Assembly (NCBI GenBank): GCA_003952965.2
Contig: CM025849.1
Span: forward strand, 11,108,359 to 11,172,358
Direction of reading: 5' to 3'
DNA length: 64,000 nt
Source: Morella rubra
Lineage: Eukaryota > Streptophyta > Magnoliopsida > Fagales > Myricaceae
The notes below the pieces were generated by a model. That model was not told the origin of the DNA, searched no databases, and worked only from the letters and a program-made list of their open reading frames with translations. Shown here in pieces: positions 44,739-57,019 of the stretch. Position numbers and translations under genes: made by a program. Positions within the stretch are counted from its first letter, which is position 1, and each line of letters opens with the position of its first letter.

Positions 44739-47099
44739 TTAGGAATTTTTACAAATATCCTGTGTACAAGATTTTGAAGCCGGCACCCAACAAGTTGATG
44801 CGTAGACAATCCGGCCCTTCCATCCCTGAAGCAACCAGTGGTTGTCTTCCTCAAGTATAAAATCCTTGTGGTACCATTCCTTCATCTTGGCCTTGAATAT
44901 ATTCACGAGCCCTTGGTCCAAGGGGAGCTGCCTGAAGCCAGCCCTCATAGTCCGAGCTTGCCACTGCTTGTACGTCTCCGGCCTCTCAACCCTCTCTACG
45001 CCTTCACATGCTATGACGTTCATGGCCTCCCGTCCATAGAACTCTCTCTCAAACATCAACTTTTCTTGGTTATCACGTGGAAGTGTGACATCAAATATGT
45101 CATACAATGTAGAGAAGTGGAAGAGTGCCTCTCGGAACCTTGTGACAAAGAAGGGAGCATTGTAGGTTCCATTAACAATAGAATGGACAAAAATATCAGG
45201 ATTCATCCTCCTTATTAAGTTCAAAAATGCATCCCGTGGACTGGTCTCTTTTTAACTGTCTCGTCAAGAATGTTCTTGGAGCGAAACAACAGTTCACAGC
45301 AAGCACCTCGCTTATCAATGGTGAGGCGCTCAATTTCGATTGTCTCCCAGTTATTTGATGCTATGGCTTGGTACTCAAAAGGAACATTAAACCGCTCGCA
45401 ATACTTGGTCAAGCGACGACCGGTCTCCTCGATTAGCTCTGTCGGACGGAATCCTGGTTGGGGGAGCTCTATCCCTGTAATACGTAGCTTGGGAGGTCCA
45501 CCAGGTCTTTTTGAGAGTTTCTGAATCATCAGTGGCCAGTGGAAACCATATTGGATGCCGAAGTCTATAATATGAAGCCGTTTTGCTTTCTCTGCTACGT
45601 TATAAATCATTCTGTTAGCAAAGAAGAGAGAGGTCCTTCTGAAAGGACAGGCTGAAAGATGAACTTTGTACGCTTTCAACATGTCAGAAGTTGAGATCCT
45701 CTTAGAGGCTAAGGAAGCATAAAAGATTTGAGCTCCGATGCCGGTGCCAGCCAAACGTGCCTCGAGGCCATTAGCAAAGAAATGGGCCACCCTCTGAGAC
45801 CCATCTCCAAAAGGGGAAGAATGCTGCCTAATCTGCTTCAGTAAGTCATCAGCATTTCTACAATCACCTGCCGACACCGCTTGTGCACATTGAATCAAAA
45901 GGGTGCTCAAATCAATCGTCTCCTTCTTCTTGCCCTGTTTCTTCGCACGACTCCTCCCAACATTAGCTCCTCGTGGCTGCCCGGTTGGTGGCGAGGCCTT
46001 GCTTGTTTCATTCTGCAAGGGTTCATTGCTACCGCATAGCACAGAAGGCGAATCAGTACAAAGCAACACCTTATCAAACATCTCCGGTAACTCATTATTT
46101 TCCACCTGAACAGCCGACTGCTTATTACTCCTCACTTCTTCTAAATCAATGTCTTCCCTCTCGTGATTCTTCCTTCCCCTTGAGCCATCCGATGAATTCC
46201 CCTTCTCACCGTGCGCCTTTTGGGTTTTCTCCATTCGACTCCGTTGACCCCGTGCTACTTTCTGGATCAATAAGCAACTGATTGCACCTAGGAAGAAACT
46301 TACTAGCTTCCTCTAACCCTCTCCTAAATTGCAAAACAGATTCGCTGTCACTAAAAATGTTCCGAGCCAAAAGCTCCAGCCCATCCCCAGTACCGGTCAC
46401 AACGTTCAGAGGATTCGTCTGAAGCAGTGATCCGTTGTTGGGCAGGAAATTGTGTTGGAGGACATAGTCACCAGGAAGAGTAGCTTGTGAAAACGAGGAC
46501 TTGTATCCCTCAAGATCATAGAGCCCCTGTGGATCAGTGCTGGTGCTGGTGGTAGAACTGCTATTAGTAGCATAATCTCCACTGCTTCCAGAAACAAAAT
46601 CATCAAGACTGTCGAGGTTGGGATACAAACAAGGTGGCTGTTCACTGGGAGGAGGAGGAGGATTCTCCTGACTGAGAGCATCATAGAATGATTTCTCAGT
46701 GATCTGGAGACCCAAAGGGTCGTAAAACATGCAGGGTTTGTCTTCGATATCCTCTTCCATAAGTATCTGACTCATGTACCTGAGAACAGTTTCCGAGAAC
46801 TCACTGTCGTCCGAGGGAGAGTGAGCCCCCGGACTCATCCCCATTGACGATGTGCTCAAGCTATCAGCAGAAGCGGACGGAGAGTATGTCTCTGCCGTCT
46901 GTCCCCCGAAGATCTGCGGAGGGAAACCCATGGGGCCCAGATCAGGTCGAAGAAATGGATTTTCGAGGAAGTCCAGATCCACGGAGGGTATATTGAAGTG
47001 GAACTCATTCACAAGATTTGGAAATTGCTTGGAACTGAGTGAGATGGCTTGCTCATCGACCACAACAGTACCGTTTATGAAGTCTTCCGATCCAGACAT
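44739..47099 (-). pseudogene. GRAS (LISCL) copy D, near full length, frameshifted, stop lost
   Basis: The ATG at 47099 opens MSGSEDFINGT. It has the acidic motif DSEFSETVLRYMSQILMEED, FRRGLEEASKFLPRCNQ, the basic SRGRKNHERED, and a GRAS domain with QHSSPFGDGSQRV, the core LHIIDFGIQYGFHW, REAMNVIACEGVERV, and WVPA. Breaks: about one base near 46235; losses near 45312 (2 bases) and 45285 (1 base) that restore frame together; and two extra bases near 45250. The usual stop after WVPA is changed to TCA, giving a 12-residue extension to a TAA at 44739. It is the best preserved of the broken copies and closest to copy C. Confidence 0.88.
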
Positions 47100-49439
47100 T
47101 TGACTCCAGCTGAATCGGAGAACAGTTGAGAAACGAACTATAGTCCTAAACCAGATCAAGGACTAGGATAGTGAGATATATACGAAGCACAGATATGACG
47201 ATGCTAGAGGGTAAAACAAAAAGAAAAAAGATGGAACGGAGACCAAAGCACAAACATTTATGATTCCCTTCTCGTCTATAAGTTTTAAGAACCTTAGGTA
47301 GGCGAGAAGCTACCGAAGAGAATGGAAGAGAGCAGTCAGCCCCTCTGTGAGAGATTCGAATCCTCTGAACTCGACTTCTCTTTTATCTCTCAAATATACT
47401 GTGAAAATCTGGAGGGGATCTGTGCTGTCACTCTTCTGACAAATAATCTCCCTATTGAGATACTCCTCAAGATGTTCTGCTGTACCCAATGTTCCCAGGT
47501 TCCCGTTAATGTTTTGTAAACAGCCCAGGATGTTCTTAAAATAACGAGGTGTCAGCACTGAAAGGCCAATGTGGGAGTGAGTTACGAGCTCCGTGACCCT
47601 GATAACGCCACTATGGCCCCTAGTGATAAAGTGAAAGTGTCGTTTTATGATTTAGAAAAGAAAAAAAAATGTGTCGTTTTATCTTACACGATCCATTTTA
47701 TTCTCTGCAGTACCCACGTTATAATAGTTGACTGATGGGTTCTGTGACTGATCCTGATGGGTTCTGTGACTGATCCCTAACCATATGATTTGAAACCTCT
47801 TTGTCCTTAACCATTTTGTAGAGGCATATTCTCGATTCGGTATTGTGGAGAGAATGATCCCCAAATCTATCAACAGTCACTTCTTTTGCCCATTGTGATT
47901 AACTTGCATAAGGATCAATGGGTTTGTTCTTGGTCTCTTGACTGTCGTGCTCACTTGTTTAGGGCAATAGAAAATGAAAAAGATATTATCATTTATGGAA
48001 TAAATTAAGATTCGGGTTCCAAGATGCAATGTATCATCTCTATCTTTTGGAGGTAAATTAATTTAAAATGCAATGAGACTTTGATCCGAGTAAAAGATGA
48101 TTTATATTTTCAAATGTCACCACAGATTAATTTATTAATCTTAGCTATTAGTATCAAATGAAAATGACTTATTTATAAATTTGAGGGTTCTTCACAAGTC
48201 TGTCAAGGTTCTCTTGAGTTATTTATGCAGTTAAGCCTAAATAGAGAGTTCTGGAATCACCTAATAATGTAGAGCGAAAATTTGGTTATGGCCTCCTACT
48301 TGGGTGATGTTTGGTTATTGAAATTTTTTCATTTTTCTAAGAAAATTTTCAAAAAGTGAAAATTCTTTTTAACAAATAACAAAATCTGAAAATTTTCGAC
48401 TCCAACAGTTTTTCATTAAAAAAAAAAAACAAAAACAAAAGTTACTATATCAAATTCTTCTTTACACTATTTCACGTATTAATAAAAATTAATTTACAAT
48501 CAAACATCTTTCAAAAATTTCACCACCTTTTTATAAATCCCCATAAAAGTCAATCTCACAAAATTTACTCCTAAAAACTCAAATATAAAAACTTTTTGCT
48601 CGCCAAACATCAAATTTGGCGACAGTTTAATCTCCGTGAGAAATTAAACTTGAGACTCGTGCATCTAATCTACATAGTCTTGAGGTCGCACGCCCTTACT
48701 TCTAAGACAAATAAGTGATGGATAGTTTAAAATAATTACTTTGACATGTAATGTAACTCGAGGAAACTTTTATTTTGCACCACTGAAGGGTTAGTGTCAC
48801 TTTGAGAGACTAAATTACCAAATTCGTCACGTTAAACTCTCAAACTACCAAAGTTTATTATTAATGTACACTCTCAAAAAAGAGTTGACTATCAAAATTG
48901 CGCCACATGTGTTGTACATAGGTCATGTGGCATGATTTTGACAACCATATAATATTTAAGAGTGCACATTAACGAATTTTTGATAGTTCAAGGAATTTAA
49001 TGTGACAAACTTGATAATTTAGACCCTGACAGTGACATTAGTTCATGACTTGTTGATAATTAGTATAAAGTTTAGTCTTCGTCATATGAACAGCTTGGTT
49101 ACCTTTCTTTCTTTCTTTTTATTTTTTTTTTTTTTTTTTTTGTTTCCTCATGAGCATGCAATAGGTTAACGTCTATATATGCGTCATATTTTTAAGTGAT
49201 AATTTTGTTCTGCTTGTTTGATTCACATCTTAAGTGACTTTAAGTGAGGGCTTTTTCTTTTACTTAGAGATAAAAATTGACTGTAGTTTTTTTCAAATAA
49301 AAGGAGGGAGGAGGAGGAACAAAATAAAATAAAAATAATATATATTTTTAAAAAAAAACTCTCTAAACAGCACTTTCTTAATTACCTGAAAAAACACTCA
49401 ACAAAAATTACTCAATGATTACTGATGAAGCCATTTAAT
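47100..49439. other. Intergenic, 5' flank of GRAS copy D, no gene seen
   Basis: No gene is recognised. A 22-base unit (TGATGGGTTCTGTGACTGAT and two more bases) is repeated twice at 47733-47776. A possible MITE lies at 48306-48616 with ends TGATGTTTGG and CCAAACATCA. Confidence 0.5.
48788..49043. mobile_element. Small foldback element, about 255 bases
   Basis: Left arm AGTGTCACTTTGAGAGACTA and right arm TAGACCCTGACAGTGACATT are inverse. They continue inward through CGTCACGTTAAA and TTTAATGTGACAAA, with arms of about 95 bases. Confidence 0.72.
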
Positions 49440-50071
49440 CAGTCTATCACACAAGATCCACTAGGTCAAAAGCCCGAGGGAGTTAGATTCAAAGTCTAAT
49501 ACTTGGGATGGGTTGAAAGGTCCAAACTCTCCTTCATTCCTCCTGCAAATAAAATAACACACTTGAACTTAGAGTCCCTCTCGTAGGGGGATTTCTCCGA
49601 TGTCATTATCACCTTCAATCATCTAATCTCTTTAGAATCTTAGAGAGACAGAGTGGCATACCATTTTCTCTCGTATTCTCTTCTTATACTCCCTGTTCAT
49701 TGTCAAGGCCCGGGATTCCATTTGGGCTTTGGTCTTATGTCTTCCTGAGTCGTATCATCTCCTAGACATTTTTTGTCTCATCCACCATTTAATGAAAGTC
49801 GGCGCTGTCAAAGTTGGTCTCTCCAGGATAATCCGAATGACCGCCCGTTACCTTTATTTTCTACCTTATTTCTACCTTTATTTCGACATTAGCAAACAGA
49901 GAACATAACTTCTTACGTCAGTTTCTTTCAATAAAACATGGATGTTAGTTTCCTTTATGGACCTCCAATAACTGTGACACACCTATTATACCGAATGGGC
50001 TAACCTTTGCTCCACTGTTTTTGGGCCTTAACTTATGGGATTTTGTTATAGGGAAAATTTCCCCTCCATCA
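49440..50071 (-). mobile_element. Gypsy-like solo LTR, minus orientation
   Basis: On the minus strand it begins TGATGGAGGGGAAATTTTCC. It contains GACATCGGAGAAATCCCCC, a motif common near the end of Ty3/gypsy LTRs, and then GGACCTTTCAACCCATCCCA. The same pattern lies at 55511-56227 on the plus strand. There is no internal region. The right boundary on the minus strand is approximate. Confidence 0.6.
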
Positions 50072-51417
50072 ATTACAAAATAAATAAATAATAAAAATCA
50101 ATCCATGATATCATCTCTGGTCAGATTAAATTAAATAAAGAAATTTGATAACAAAATTCTTTATCGTTATTAATTTGAATGAGTCAGGAAGTGATGATTC
50201 CTGAATAGAAAAGTATGTCCTCCCCTTGGTGAGCGGCGAAACCAGTGGCAGGCGGGTAGTCTTCAAGTTGCATGATTGCATTCAATGGTTTGTTTTAAGC
50301 GGTATAGTTTAGGCCAACCTTGTACTGGTGTTTGCTCCAGTGTTATGGGCGTATTGTGTATGTGGGTAAATGCGCAGGACACATGTTCAAATTTTTATTT
50401 GATGAATACAGTAATTAGTTAAGTGAGTGTAACAATGACATAGATGATTTCAACTAACTTTCTGAGATTTACGTGTGTATTAAGTGAGTTCATTCTAATA
50501 ACCTGTCGTATATAATTTCTCTGATAAAAAAAAAAAAAAAAAATTGTAATAAAAGGCCTGCTGCACATAGTTTATCTTCGTTATAAAAAAATAAATTTAA
50601 AAGAAAGGTAAAAGAAGAATAAAGATAAAGATAAAATAAAAAAAAAAAAAAAGTTAAGGCGACGAAAGTACTCAAAGTAAAGAATAAGATGGCATTGCTT
50701 ATACGGAAAAAAAATTAAAAAAAAAAAATAAAAAATAAGATGCATTATTTAATTCTGCAAATCTAAAGTAAACCCACGTGGGAGAGAGAACTTAACTACT
50801 GCTTTACCTTTCAATCTTAAGAAAAAGATTTACAATGAGTTGATTGGAAAACGACAAATCGTTAATGCATCTTTGGTCCCCATTAGTGATCATACGCATA
50901 CATTGGGAGAGGGGCCATAACACTTTCAGTAAATTGTCTTGTTTCCACATCGATTGATCCTAGCGATTACAAAAAGGGTGCATTTATATACTCAATTGCC
51001 GACGTATGCCAAAACATATCCCAAGAGTGTTGGGAGACCTCTAGATCGGATCTAATTAGGCATTATTTTGGTAGACGTTGGCACTATACGAAGGAGAAGA
51101 CGAGGCTTGCATGTTACTAGGGCCCTAGCCTAATGGGTGGGAGGATCGCTCTCTATGTTCTCACGTGCCAAGTTCGACTTACATGGGGATTTGCTACTCT
51201 TTCCATTAGGCGAGTCTTAGATTGACTACGCACAGGGCTATGTTAAAGGACTTGGTCTTTAGAGTTATCCAAATACTCTTATTAAGTCTTCTATTTAGGT
51301 TCTCTAAACAATACAAGATCTTAACATTGGAGTCGAACTATGCGCACCACCTAAGGAAAGAACTTTGTTGACAAGTCTAGACCAGCAAAATAGCTCTTCT
51401 AATGGTTTAGGCCTTTT
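50072..51417. other. Intergenic, no gene seen
   Basis: Poly(A) and poly(T) runs near 50525, 50640 and 50715. Near 50857 there is a diverged copy of the TTAATGCATC motif found in the other GRAS 3' flanks. Confidence 0.5.
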
Positions 51418-51815
51418 AGGGCTTGTTTGGTTGTAGGTTTAGGTCTTGGGTTTGGGGTTCAAACTAGGAGTTAAACCCAATAACCAGAACCAGTGTTTGG
51501 CTTGGTTCAAGGCTACTGTGACACACTCACGTGTCACCTGCCGATTGGCATAGCCTCCTCAAAAAAGCCCCTCTAACGTCTACCTGCTATCCAGACAAAT
51601 CTGTGCATCGAAATCTGAAGTCTGACAAGTACCCTCTCTCTCTCTCTCGAACTTTTGAAGAATTGAAAGTTTGTTTGCAGAATCATCGATCATTATCTGC
51701 ACCCGGCATTTGCCTCTCCCTCTTCCTTGGCCACTTATGGTAATCTTCATCCAACAAGCTCCCACTTGCAATGGTATCACAGTTGAGAGCATAGCTCAAA
51801 GAATCATACCAGCAT

Positions 51816-52899
51816 GGGTTCGGTTACTATGCTAAGCACTATTGTGCTAAGTAGTGTTAATCGACGGTGGAGACTAAAAGTTAGTGATCAGGCGATTGTA
51901 ATGGTGTACACGTCATTTAATGAATTTCCACCCATTTGAAGAGGTGACCTGACCCATGAAAATCGCGACCCGTCGCCTGTGAAAACATCCCTTCAGACCT
52001 GTTTGCCTTTTCAAATCTCTCTTCGCTTGCCTTTTCATCGTCGAGACCAGATCACCTCAGCTTAACAGAGCCTAAGACATCCAAAATCCATCTAGTGATG
52101 GCGAGGTTGTTGCTGGTTAGTTCACTTGAATTCTTTAGGTGATTGTCCATGGTATTCTTTATAGTTCCAGTTGCATTCTCAAAACTATCCAGGCAAGTCT
52201 GTAGGAAAGTACCTGCAGAACTTTGCCACGTTTTGAGATCATCTATGGCTTGTGAGAATGACTTTCGGTCTTTTTTACCGATTTCATAACACTTAAAATC
52301 ATTACTTCCCTTGAATTATTAAGAACTAGAAGGAAGATTTGCTACTCAAGAGAAACCCAAAACCTTCAGCTTCCAATGGGGAGAGGTGTCGAAACCAACT
52401 GGAGGAAGAGGTGCAATTTTTGTAGAAAGAATCACAATGAGATTCACCATGGGAATACGTGAAATTAAGAGTGAGGTGAGCTAGTACAATTCCAAGCAGT
52501 TGCAATTCAAAATGAAGAGGTGTCGAAAGATTCAGAGAACGGGCCCACTGGAGGAAGAGGTGTGATTTTGGGTAAGTTAATCTGTCACCATTGAAGAGCA
52601 ACGATTTTTGGACAAGCCTTTCAGGCGGGTGGAAGAGCAACTGTCGCTGGAGCGATTTCGATTTCCTTTCAGGTGGGTGGGAGAGCAACGACAAACAAAA
52701 CTGTGAAGTTGGCATTCGGCTGTTTTGCATTCCAAACGGGTGGGCGAGTTTGGTTATCTGGTTCGAGTACGGGTCGACGATTTGGATCTTTCATTAAATG
52801 AAATGGCACCATTACAAACCGCCGGATCGCCAACTTCTTATCTTCACTGTCGATTAACACTGCTTAGCACAATAGTGCTTAGAATAGTAACCAAACCCA
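51816..52899. mobile_element. TIR element, 1.08 kb, non-autonomous
   Basis: Inverted ends of about 51 bases with four mismatches (TGGGTTCGGTTACTATGC at the left), containing the internal palindrome AGCACTATTGTGCT. The arms stay weakly complementary further in. No transposase frame and no clear target duplication. Confidence 0.75.
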
Positions 52900-53996
52900 C
52901 TTAGACAACAACACGAGGCCTTGCGTGCTAGGTAAGTGGTTGAAATGGGAGGTGGTGGAGGAGGCTGTAGTGCCACAAGCTTCACCATCGTTTTTTGTGA
53001 TGGTCGCAGTGTTCTTCGACCACCAGAAAAGCCACATTGTTTATGCCATATCTCTCTAGATTTGTTGGTGTAAATTTCTAAAACTAAGCAAGCATGAGAA
53101 GAAGGGCTAGGAAGTCTTACGCTGAAGACATAATATAAAAACAATATAAAAACTATTTTTATATTAACAATATATTATCTTTGTCAAGAAAGCTTCACGG
53201 GTGAAGTTTCTGAATGGTGAATCTTTTTGTCTTTTTATTACCAGCAAAATAAACAAGAGAGAAAACGGGGAAAAAGTCTTAAGCAAATCCAAATGTGAAA
53301 TAGAACTTCGCTCGTGCGCGGTGGCAACTATGTGTCGAGCGAAACTTCTCTAGAACTGCTCAAACAGTTCCAGAAATTCACTCGTGCGCATTGGCGAGAG
53401 GAGAGAGCATGCCTGGGAGAATGGCGCAACCTCCACGTCTACAGTTTGGGAATCAACAGTGGCAACAAGCTCCTTGAACACCTCTGATATATTCGTCAGT
53501 GGCTTCCCGTGGACCAGGTTCGCCATTGCACGAAGATCTCTCTATCTCTCTCTACCCGGTCAACGTTTGGTTTTGAGAAGTCACAATGTTCTTTGTTGTC
53601 TCGAATGGAAATGGAAATAACTTTATAAGCAAAATGATAGAAAAAGAATAGAAATGGAATACGTGTATTCTGTTAATAAAGCAAAGATGCTCAGTGACAT
53701 CTCACATACAGTGATTTTTCGTCATTTTGTTCGTTCAATTTCTAACGTCTCACATTTGGATGAGTTGCGATGAATTCCTTCACCACTTTCACAATCCTTC
53801 AAAGACATGTAAGTTTCTTGACAGAGTTGAATGCAAGAAATATCCCTTAGTCTCCTATTATTTGACTTTACGTCACTTTCTCCATAACAGACTAAGGGAA
53901 GATCGGAAGAGAAAAAGAAGAGAGAACAGAGACATGAAGACAATTAGACAAAAAAAACAAAAAACAAAAAAAGTAGAAGAAGAATAAAATATAATA

Positions 53997-54032
<36 letters not shown>

Positions 54033-54209
54033 AAGAAAGAAAACGAAGAACTGGGTTATCATTAATTCCTTCATACATTGCTTACAATAAAAAGTACTAG
54101 AAAAAGATGATATAACGTATCGAACAATGGGCAGAACGGGTGACACGTCATTTGAGCTAAACAGACTCTGCCGGCACATTAAATGAGGACTTCGAGTGAG
54201 TTGAGCTTG

Positions 54210-55223
54210 TGACAGGATCCCCAGTGAAGACCACAGCATAGATTACCACGAGTAGGAATATGAGGGGCAAGAGACAGTGCCAGTAACCGACCAGTGCGCT
54301 CATAACACGCCCCGAGTGCACAACAGAAACATTGCCGACCGATCAGGGCAGGCCGACCAAACAGGGCAGCCAAAGCCGGCTGATCGATCAGGACCGGCCA
54401 AGCAGACTGACCGACCAAGGTAGCCAAAGCAGGTTGACTAACCAGAACAGCCCAGGCGTGCTGACCGACCAGGAGCCTAGCAATACTTATGCCGGCATGC
54501 CAACCAGTCAGTTGCAGACAAATCACAACCAGCTCGGAGCGTAGCGGCAGTGCGACCATACTTTTTATGGAAATATCTTTGGCGATTGGTTTCCTTTCTT
54601 AAGCGATACGATGAATCGTATCTTCTAGATTTGGACGTTTCTCCGAAAGTCTAGAATATTATCTTTCCTTTTTGTGTTCGGTTTATTAGGCATGTTATAT
54701 CAAATCTACTTGATCGACGGGATTGACTCCTAAAGATCGGTGATTTGATTTGATTCCATTAGGGTTTGTAAGCACCTAAGGATGTCTATATAAACACCTT
54801 AGGTGCATTAGTGTTGGGCATTCAGAGAATATCGAGAATAGTAGAGTCTTGGAGAGCCTGAGTGCTTTTGGAGTGTTTTGGCCGAGCATAGGCACGTATA
54901 TGCTAAGTCGGTGTCAGGGCTAATAACCTTGTCGCTTGGGATTCATTCTAGGCTAATAACCTAGTTTGGGTACCCGTTCTTGGGCTAATTAACCCTTGAT
55001 CGGGATTGTCTTGTTTCTTGTGGTTCGAAGGACTAATAATCCTTAGACCATGTTTTTTTTATCATAAACAGTGAGATATTTGTCATTCTTGGTGTGTTAG
55101 ATCCTATCTATTATACTCGTGTGTTACTTAACATTGGTCGGGAGGATCGTTGTGATATTGGAGTAGATCAGGTAGGGGGAAAATTGGTGCTTGTTTTGAA
55201 TTCCTTGATCGGGGTTCCCAACA
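54210..55223 (+). mobile_element. Solo LTR, second copy of the 13751-14776 family
   Basis: 1014 bases, begins TGACAGGATCC and ends TTCCCAACA. Flanks are GCTTG and GGTTG, a 5-base duplication with one mismatch. It has the TATA-like CTATATAAACACC at about 54787 and the GGCTAATAACCT repeats of the other copy. It contains a diverged GACCGACCAG minisatellite (54325-54480). Confidence 0.8.
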
Positions 55224-55510
55224 GGTTGGTCCAACTCACGGAGCCATGAACAGAACCTGGACCCTGAACCCACAACCAAACAAGCCCTTGAAGACTAGGC
55301 TTGCATGTATGAAGAAGATAATTGAGCCGGGGGCATTGACCTTCCTTGGCGCGTGAACCTATCTCTCTAATTACCATACAAGGGGCAAATAATTCAAAAC
55401 TTAAAACATGGTTCTAATTTGTATTTAAGCACTAATTCTTCTAAAATATTAAACTAATAGAAAATGACAAGTTTAATCAATTTTGTTTCTATTTTCTAAC
55501 AAATACTACC

Positions 55511-56227
55511 TGATGGGAATGAATTTTTTCAGCCCAATAAGAAAGAAAGTAAGCCCAAGGCCAGATAAAAAAGGGCAGAGGCTCATCCTAATACAGACAA
55601 AATCTTATCAGTCACAGATCACTATTAAGAAAAGACTAAAAATCCTTTTAAATGGGGTCACATCGAGCATGAAAAGGTGAGGCCTAAAGGGGAGCTAATC
55701 ATTTAATTCCTTAACAAAAAAAATGCTATAAAGAATAAGATCGAACCATTAAATGGGAAAACGAGGACCGCCTTCCTAAAGGACCAATGTGAAATAAAGC
55801 AGGAAAAGTGGACTCCGCTTAATAAATGAAAGGCCGAAGGTACATGGACAAGGGGGATGATACCCCAAAGATAGAAGAAGAAACAAGGATAAAGGTATCA
55901 GGCCGCAGCCCATCAAGGACAGGCTCAGAGGGGAGAAGCATGAGGATATAAGAGAAAAAGAGGACAAAACGAGACGGTAAGCGGACTCACAAAAATCACT
56001 CTCTTCCTTTCTCTTTCTGATAATCAAACCAGTAAACAAAAATATAGAAAATGACACTGACTATGGCATCGGAAAAATCCCCCTATGGGGAGGATCCTGA
56101 GTCCTAACTTATTTTTTTGCTTGTAGAAGAAAGGAAGGAGAGCTCGAACCTTTCAACCAACCCCAAGCGCTGGACTTCAAGCCTAATTCTCTCGGGTTCT
56201 CAGTCCAATGGACACTGTGATATGTCA
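55511..56227 (+). mobile_element. Gypsy-like solo LTR, plus orientation
   Basis: Begins TGATGGGAATGAA. Near 56070 it has GGCATCGGAAAAATCCCCC and then AACCTTTCAACCAACCCCA, matching the minus-strand copy at 49440-50071. No internal coding region is attached. The right end is approximate. Confidence 0.6.
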
Positions 56228-56960
56228 GTTAAAAATGACTTCATCACTACCCATATTTCTCTTCTGTACTTTTTTTTATTTTTTACTGTTGATAGGCTAG
56301 CCTAGCTACATGGTAATAGTGGTGGACTAGTCGTTGCAAGTATGCATGAAGTTTGTGTAATTAATTAATTGGAAGCATAATCTCATGGAAGCTTCCGGGC
56401 AAAAGAGAACCAACATTTTATTTTTTTAAAAAAAATTCACAAGTATATCCCTTTATTAAACAATTCACAATATGATGAGCTCTATAATATTTTGATATGT
56501 CAAAAATAAAAAAATTAAAGAGTATTCTTCTAGAAGTGTGAAACTTAGTCACCCATCACCCAAAGTGTGAACATAATTTTAAAGATTTTCTAACATCATT
56601 CTCATATTTGAGCACTTTTCTATTATTTGAAAATATTTTCTCCTATAAATTACCACCTCCTTGCATCAACTTTGACTTAAGGTAACGCAGACACTATCCC
56701 CTAATCTTGATGTTATTGCGCCTCAATCTAAAATAATTAATGTACCCTATAAAATATACAAAAGTCCTTTACCATAAAAGTACTTGTTATTTGTGTCAAT
56801 GGCATTTATCTTATTCTGATCTTGAAACTTTAGCGTAGGGCATATGTTAACTGAATTAAGATAAGCTTGAACGAATTAATGTGCTATATAAATATACAAA
56901 CAGCAAATAGAAGACTGGCACACGTTATGTTTTTGCCGGCCCAATACCCTCCCATTAAAA
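56228..56960. other. Intergenic, no gene seen
   Basis: AT-rich. No frame or repeat that I can support. Confidence 0.5.
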
Positions 56961-57019
56961 TGGGTGGCCCCCACATGCCAAATTGAAGTGGCTTCAATTT
57001 GGCATGTGGGGGCCACCCA
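56961..57019. repeat. Perfect 28-base inverted repeat with 3-base loop
   Basis: The left arm 56961-56988 (TGGGTGGCCCCCACATGCCA...) and the right arm 56992-57019 are exact reverse complements around TGG. Pairing ends at the arm boundaries, so it is not part of a longer visible foldback element. Confidence 0.95.

Larger units (their letters stand above)
51418..55288. mobile_element. Candidate large TIR element, 3.9 kb, with nested insertions
   Basis: The left end AGGGCTTGTTTGGTTGTAGG is the inverse of the right end CCCACAACCAAACAAGCCCT. TTA stands before the left end and TTG after the right, so a Harbinger-type 3-base target site is possible but not exact. Inside are a second TIR element and a solo LTR. 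No transposase frame is seen. Confidence 0.5.

Noticed and set aside
47310..47558. 82-codon minus-strand frame upstream of GRAS copy D
   Set aside because: No recognisable domain and no counterpart upstream of the other copies; it opens in flank sequence and may be leader or chance.
56961..57019. MicroRNA precursor at the 28-base hairpin
   Set aside because: A 3-base loop and a 28-base perfect stem are too short for a normal plant precursor, and the arms are not flanked by further pairing.
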